A stretch of DNA of 54,446 nucleotides. Origin: Candidatus Ruminimicrobiellum bubulum (lineage in GTDB: Bacteria; Elusimicrobiota; Endomicrobiia; Endomicrobiales; Endomicrobiaceae). Below, piece by piece: positions 50,044 to 54,446 of the stretch. Location: the NCBI GenBank assembly GCA_017651625.1, contig JAGCCP010000032.1:1-54446 (forward strand), in the 5' to 3' direction. A program made the translations under genes and the position numbers. The notes beneath the pieces were generated by a model that saw nothing but the letters and a program-made list of their open reading frames with translations, was not told the DNA's origin and did not search any database. Numbering within the stretch: position 1 is the stretch's first letter; each line of letters begins with the position of its first letter.

Positions 50044-50061
50044 TCGTGAAATAAATCACAA
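50044..50061 (+). promoter_or_regulatory. Rex operator
   Basis: TCGTGAAATAAATCACAA matches the Rex consensus TTGTGA-N6-TCACAA with one mismatch. It lies at the transcription start of adhE, where a bound repressor would block initiation. The rex gene is the next gene downstream. Confidence 0.85.
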
Positions 50062-50079
50062 TAAAAGGAGTGATGAGAT

Positions 50080-52749
50080 ATGCCTAAGAAAAAACAACCT
50101 AAAGGGACTGTTACTAAAGCAAAGATAACAGAAACCGAAAAAGATACCGCACCAAACATTGTTGATACGGTAGAAAAATTAAATGCTTTAATTGCCAGAG
50201 TAAAAAAAGCTCAAACGGAATATGCAAACTATTCCCAGGAACAGGTAGACAAAATTTTTAAAGCGGCGGCAACCGCAGCAAACAAAGTAAGAATTCCGCT
50301 TGCAAGAATGGCAGTGGAAGATACAGGTATGGGTGTTTTGGAAGATAAGATAATAAAAAATCATTATGCTTCCGAATACATTTATAACAAACACAAATAT
50401 GCAAAAACCTGCGGAATAATAAGTGAAGATAAAGAAAACGGTATAAAAATTGTTGCCGAACCTTTGGGAATTATTGCAGGTATCATACCTACAACAAACC
50501 CCACATCAACGGCAATATTTAAATCACTTATAGTATTAAAAACAAGAAATGCAATTATATTTTCCCCTCATCCCAGAGCAACAAAAAGTACAATAGAAGC
50601 TGCAAAAGTTGTTCTTAACGCTGCCGTTGAAGCGGGAGCTCCGAAAGATATTATCGGTTGGATAGATACTCCTTCAATGGAACTTTCGGATGCGTTGTTA
50701 CATCATCCGGATATTGCCTGCATTTTGGCAACCGGCGGACCGGGAATGGTTAAAGCGGCATACTCTTCGGGAAAACCTGCACTCGGTGTTGGTCCCGGAA
50801 ATGCCTGCGCCGTTATAGATGAAACTGCCGATATCAGAGCGTCCGTATCTTCGATTATAATGTCTAAAACATTTGATAACGGTATGATATGTGCTTCCGA
50901 ACAAGCGGTTGTTGTTGTTGAATCCGTTTACGAAAAAATCAAAAAAGAGTTTATATACAGAGGAGCATACCTTGTAAGTAAAAGTGACGAAAAAAAGATG
51001 GTTGCACTTCCTTTCATAGATGCCAAAAGAGGAACCGCACATCCTTTAATAGTAGGTCAAACACCTCAAAAAATCGCGGAACTTTCCGGATTTAAAATTC
51101 CGCAGGATTCAAAATTGTTGTTATGCGAAAGACCGAAAGTGGATTGGAACGATCCTTTTTCAAGAGAAAAACTTTCACCTATATTAACAATGTACAAAGC
51201 AAAGAACTTTGAACAGGCAACGGAAATGGCTTACGAACTTGTATCCAAGGGCGGGCCCGGTCACACTTCCGTTTTGTACACGGATGCAAGAGTAAAAGAA
51301 AGAATAAACGTTTTTGCGGAAAAAATGCCTTCCTGCCGTGTATTAATTAATACACCGTCATCGCAAGGCGGTATAGGAGATATTTACAACTTTAAACTTG
51401 AACCTTCGTTATCGCTCGGATGCGGTTCGTGGGGCGGCAACTCGATATCGGGAAATATCGGAGTAGAACATTTGTTAAATTACAAGACTGTAGCCGAAAG
51501 GAGAGAAAATATGTTATGGTTTAAAGTTCCGCAAAAAATATATTTTAAGAGAGGATGCTTGGACCTTGCTCTTAAAGAACTTAAAGGTAAAAAAAGAGCG
51601 TTTATCGTTACAGACCGTTTCTTGTTCAATTCAGGTGCTGTTGAAAATATTACCGATGTTTTGGACGAAATGGAAATAGATCATCAAATGTTTTTCGATG
51701 TTAAACCGGACCCGACACTTGCAACTATAGATGAAGCTCTTACAATGGTAAGAACTTACGAACCGGACGTAATTATCGCTTTGGGCGGCGGTTCACCTAT
51801 GGATGCCGGTAAAATTCTTTGGTTGTTGTACGAACAACCGGACGTAAACTTTGAAGATATTTCCATGAGGTTTATGGATATAAGAAAAAGAATCTGCCAA
51901 ATACCGGATTTAGGCAAAAAAGCCACCATGGTATGTATACCGACAACATCAGGTACAGGTTCGGAAGTTACACCGTTCTCAATTATTACAGATGAAAAGA
52001 CACATTACAAATATGCAATTGCAGATTATGCTTTAACACCTAACATGGCAATTGTTGATCCTAACTTTGTTGACAGTATGCCGCAAAGTCTTACAGCCGC
52101 TTCCGGTATAGATGCTTTGGTACATTCGTTGGAAGCATACGTTTCCTGCATGGCAACAAACTTTACAAACTCCAACGCTTTGGAAGCAACAAAACTTGTG
52201 TTCAAGTATCTTCCACGTTCATACAAAGACGGTAAAAAAGATCCTAAAGCAAGAGAAAAAATGCATTATGCCGCAACAATAGCAGGTATGGCTTTTGCAA
52301 ATGCTTTCTTGGGATTATGTCATTCTATGGCACACAAGCTCGGTGCAATGTACAACATTCCGCACGGCGTGGCAAATGCTCTTTTAATAAGACAAATTAT
52401 AAAATTCAATTCCAACGACAGGCCCAGAAAACAAGCCACGTTCCCGCAATACAAGTATCCCAATGCAAAAATGAAATATGCGCAAATTGCAGACGAACTT
52501 GATTTGGGCGGTAAGAACGATGATGAAAAAACAGAAAGGTTAATAAAAGCCGTTGACGATTTAATGACACAAATCAATTTACCTAAATCCATAAAAGAGT
52601 TCGGTGTAAAAGAAGAAGAGTTCATGAAAAATCTCGATACTCTTGTAGAAAGAGCATTCGATGATCAATGCACCGGAGCAAACCCTGTTTATCCGTTAAT
52701 GTCGGAAATTAAACAAATATTCTTAAATGCTTATAACGGTATTGTGTAA
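50080..52749 (+). CDS. adhE: Bifunctional acetaldehyde-CoA/alcohol dehydrogenase
   Basis: 889 residues. The N-terminal half (about 30-470) is a CoA-acylating aldehyde dehydrogenase with catalytic Cys271 (NGMICASEQ). The C-terminal half (about 490-889) is an iron alcohol dehydrogenase with [22 protein letters not shown] and iron ligands Asp678, His682, His748 and His762. It converts acetyl-CoA to ethanol and regenerates two NAD, and usually assembles into spirosomes. The extra Lys-rich N-terminus (about 25 residues) is unusual. GGAG lies nine bases before the ATG. Regulation by Rex through the operator at its promoter is strongly indicated. Confidence 0.98.
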   Translation: MPKKKQPKGTVTKAKITETEKDTAPNIVDTVEKLNALIARVKKAQTEYANYSQEQVDKIFKAAATAANKVRIPLARMAVEDTGMGVLEDKIIKNHYASEYIYNKHKYAKTCGIISEDKENGIKIVAEPLGIIAGIIPTTNPTSTAIFKSLIVLKTRNAIIFSPHPRATKSTIEAAKVVLNAAVEAGAPKDIIGWIDTPSMELSDALLHHPDIACILATGGPGMVKAAYSSGKPALGVGPGNACAVIDETADIRASVSSIIMSKTFDNGMICASEQAVVVVESVYEKIKKEFIYRGAYLVSKSDEKKMVALPFIDAKRGTAHPLIVGQTPQKIAELSGFKIPQDSKLLLCERPKVDWNDPFSREKLSPILTMYKAKNFEQATEMAYELVSKGGPGHTSVLYTDARVKERINVFAEKMPSCRVLINTPSSQGGIGDIYNFKLEPSLSLGCGSWGGNSISGNIGVEHLLNYKTVAERRENMLWFKVPQKIYFKRGCLDLALKELKGKKRAFIVTDRFLFNSGAVENITDVLDEMEIDHQMFFDVKPDPTLATIDEALTMVRTYEPDVIIALGGGSPMDAGKILWLLYEQPDVNFEDISMRFMDIRKRICQIPDLGKKATMVCIPTTSGTGSEVTPFSIITDEKTHYKYAIADYALTPNMAIVDPNFVDSMPQSLTAASGIDALVHSLEAYVSCMATNFTNSNALEATKLVFKYLPRSYKDGKKDPKAREKMHYAATIAGMAFANAFLGLCHSMAHKLGAMYNIPHGVANALLIRQIIKFNSNDRPRKQATFPQYKYPNAKMKYAQIADELDLGGKNDDEKTERLIKAVDDLMTQINLPKSIKEFGVKEEEFMKNLDTLVERAFDDQCTGANPVYPLMSEIKQIFLNAYNGIV

Positions 52750-52750
52750 A

Positions 52751-52835
52751 TGTTATCCGAACAATGCATCTTTGATTTTACTTTCGCAGGATAACATTCA
52801 AGGTAGAATTTGAAATCAACTTTCAAATTCTACCT
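52751..52835 (+). repeat. Two hairpins between adhE and rex
   Basis: TGTTATCC pairs with GGATAACA (52751-52796). Next, AGGTAGAATTTGAAA (52801-52815) pairs perfectly with TTTCAAATTCTACCT (52821-52835) around a five-base loop. No T run follows on the plus strand; instead there is a run of 15 A (52839-52853). It is therefore not a classic terminator; possible roles are 3'-end protection of adhE mRNA or differential expression of rex. Confidence 0.6.
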
Positions 52836-52869
52836 GACAAAAAAAAAAAAAAATGAAAGGTGTTACTAA

Positions 52870-53496
52870 ATGAATATACCCGATAAAGTTCTAAACCGTT
52901 TATCTTTATACCATTTTATACTTGACGATTTAAGAGAAGGCGAACAATATATTTCAAGCAAAAAAATTGCCGAACTGTTAAATATAGATAATTCCCAGGT
53001 AAGAAAAGATTTAAAGTATTTGGGCAGTTCCGATTTAGGCAAATGTCGTGTAGGTTACGATGCCAAAAAATTGAAAAAGACGATAGAAGAAAAGTTGGGT
53101 TTTAAGCAACAACGAAATGCTTTTATTATAGGTGCCGGAAATTTAGGTTCTGCTCTTGCAAAGTATAACAGTTTTAAAGATTACGGATTAAATATCGTTG
53201 CAATGTTCGATACGGACACAAAAAAGATAGGAACTTTTATTAACGGTAAAGAAGTTTTCAATGTAACTAAAGTGGCAACACTTGCAACAAAAATGAAAGT
53301 GGATTTTGCCATACTTACCGTACCCAGAGAAAATGCCAAAACAACGGCAAACTATCTTGCCGGAGCAGGAATAAAGAATATTTGGAATTTTACACCGTGT
53401 ATATTGGATGTTCCGAAAGATATTAAGGTTTGGAATGAGAATCTGATTGGAAGTTTTTTGCAGTTCACGAATGAGTACAATATTGAGAAGAAATAG
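52870..53496 (+). CDS. rex: Redox-sensing transcriptional repressor Rex
   Basis: 208 residues. N-terminal winged helix (SSKKIAELLNIDNSQVRKDLKYLG) for operator binding, then a Rossmann domain (AFIIGAGNLGSALAKY, VAMFDTD) that binds NADH or NAD, and a C-terminal domain-swap helix. NADH binding releases DNA, so adhE would be induced when NADH is high. GAAAGGTG precedes the ATG. It lies about 120 bases after adhE and its operator-bearing promoter. Whether it is also expressed from its own promoter is unclear. Confidence 0.97.
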   Translation: MNIPDKVLNRLSLYHFILDDLREGEQYISSKKIAELLNIDNSQVRKDLKYLGSSDLGKCRVGYDAKKLKKTIEEKLGFKQQRNAFIIGAGNLGSALAKYNSFKDYGLNIVAMFDTDTKKIGTFINGKEVFNVTKVATLATKMKVDFAILTVPRENAKTTANYLAGAGIKNIWNFTPCILDVPKDIKVWNENLIGSFLQFTNEYNIEKK

Positions 53497-53498
53497 GA

Positions 53499-54374
53499 TT
53501 ACTTTCTTACAACAAGAAAAATTCCCGTTATTACAAGTAGAAACCCAACCGCATTAAGCAACGACACCTGTTCCCAGAAAACAAGAACCCCAACAATTAT
53601 CGCAGTAAGCGGTTCGAGTGCACCGATTATCGAAGTTTTTGTTGCACCGATAAGTTTTATTGCAACATTAACAGTTTCTATAGCAACTATCGTAGGTATT
53701 ACCGCCAAACAAAGCACATATATCCACTGATTCGGTCTTGTAAGCAACTGAAAATCCAGCCCGAACCTTAAACATATAAAATAAAAAACCGTTCCGGAAA
53801 GCATAACATAAAAAGTTACTTTTTCCGGCTGCATATGTTTTATGGTTTTTACGGTTTTTACAAATATCATATACATTGCATACATTATCGCACCGCACAC
53901 AGAGAACAAAAATCCCAAGAATTTTCCGCCGGTACTCATGCCGCCGGCATAGTTTAAAAGGGCGACTCCCAAAAAGGCACAGGCAATGGAAATAACAGTT
54001 GTTTTTGTAAGTTTTTCATGGAAAAACAACGTCATAATTAAAGCAACTATTACCGGATAAACAAACACTATTGTACAAGCAATTCCGGAATCTATATATT
54101 TTAAAGCGGCAAACAATGCAATGGAAGATACAGCAAAAGTGATACCCACAAAAAACAGTATTATAAACTCTTTAACCGTAACAGACAAACTAATTTTCTT
54201 ATGAACTTTCAATATATACAAATAAATCAGAAATGCAAACAGATATCTGTAAAACAGTGAGTTGGATACGGACGATCCCGTGTTATATAACAGTATGGCA
54301 AACAAAGGATACAAACCGTAACTTACAGAAGATATTATTGCATCAACAAAACCTATTCTTACCGCTCTTTTCAT
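53499..54374 (-). CDS. EamA/DMT-family transporter
   Basis: 291 residues with about ten hydrophobic segments in two repeated EamA halves. The second half carries the typical SLEPLTAIIVG-like motif, here IIGALEPLTAIIVGVLVFWEQ. An inner-membrane drug/metabolite-type permease, probably exporting an amino acid or small metabolite; substrate unknown. It converges with rex (two-base gap). Only a weak GAGAA ribosome site precedes the ATG. Confidence 0.9.
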   Translation of the reverse strand: MKRAVRIGFVDAIISSVSYGLYPLFAILLYNTGSSVSNSLFYRYLFAFLIYLYILKVHKKISLSVTVKEFIILFFVGITFAVSSIALFAALKYIDSGIACTIVFVYPVIVALIMTLFFHEKLTKTTVISIACAFLGVALLNYAGGMSTGGKFLGFLFSVCGAIMYAMYMIFVKTVKTIKHMQPEKVTFYVMLSGTVFYFICLRFGLDFQLLTRPNQWIYVLCLAVIPTIVAIETVNVAIKLIGATKTSIIGALEPLTAIIVGVLVFWEQVSLLNAVGFLLVITGIFLVVRK

Positions 54375-54400
54375 AATCGTTCTCTAAAAAACAATGTAAG

Positions 54401-54429
54401 ATTATACAAAAAAAAGTGCGGTTTGTCGT
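54401..54429 (-). promoter_or_regulatory. Possible promoter of the EamA gene
   Basis: On the minus strand ACGACA-N17-TATAAT, with a perfect -10 and a 4-of-6 -35. It lies about 25 bases before the ATG, at the window edge. Confidence 0.5.
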
Positions 54430-54446
54430 TGCAGTTCAAGACCTTA

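Noticed and set aside
50188-51042. Minus-strand ORFs inside adhE
   Set aside because: Cys/Phe-rich shadows of a strongly conserved gene on the other strand.
52796-52853. Rho-independent terminator for adhE
   Set aside because: The hairpin is strong but is followed by A, not T, on the plus strand. A T run exists only for the opposite strand, which has no gene ending there.

Overview
The window is AT-rich bacterial chromosome that codes almost throughout, with no rRNA, tRNA, CRISPR array, prophage or intact insertion sequence. Type IV pilin genes, four small outer-membrane-barrel proteins with signal peptides and an anaerobe's gene set (minimal SufBC iron-sulfur machinery, AdhE with Rex, radical-SAM enzymes) point to a Gram-negative anaerobe. 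The pilin style and gene content most resemble the Elusimicrobiota (Endomicrobia-like). That placement is inference from protein style, not from a marker gene.

Layout. 1-5400: two tandem pilins (one cut by the window edge), asd, leuB-leuD, an Ogg2-type DNA glycosylase and a flavin reductase. 5400-14800: a minus-strand run acn-proA-nadD-yqeK-LytR_C protein-rsfS-dnaE. 14900-21200: a very large GH94-like phosphorylase, then purM-purN-purB. 21270-24420 (plus strand): thiS-thiG-thiH-thiE behind a leader that matches the HMP-PP (thiS-motif) riboswitch architecture. 24640-39320: a long co-directional minus-strand block with a DUF116 protein, DEAD-box helicase, FmdB-type zinc ribbon, nucleoside phosphorylase, SPL-like radical SAM enzyme, valS, rph, rdgB, a TIGR04076 protein, pyrD-pyrF-pyrE, a barrel protein, bioB and sufC-sufB. 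39370-42000: a barrel protein, a membrane-anchored PNPOx protein and a DUF815 ATPase. 42070-48220: the branched-chain amino-acid genes ilvB-ilvN-ilvC, then a barrel protein and ilvD, with a T-box leader and a consensus promoter in front of ilvB. 48300-54446: a calcineurin-like phosphoesterase on a predicted leaderless mRNA, the fourth barrel protein, adhE under a Rex operator, rex itself, and an EamA transporter.

The genes supply amino acids (Asp family, Leu, Ile, Val, Pro), purines, pyrimidines, thiamin thiazole, biotin and Fe-S clusters. Redox balance appears to be handled by AdhE, controlled by the adjacent Rex.

The most unusual layer is intergenic. At least ten spacers carry modules built from a short perfect palindrome, often flanked by heptamer or octamer tandem repeats that recur inverted on the other side. 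Three copies (in the leuD/ogg, pyrE/pyrF and ilvN/ilvB spacers) share a core of about 33 bp. Two larger foldback elements (leuB/asd and thiS/thiG) have nested stems. Several palindromes contain or touch the stop codon of the preceding gene. They look like REP/BIME- or MITE-like elements that I do not recognise.
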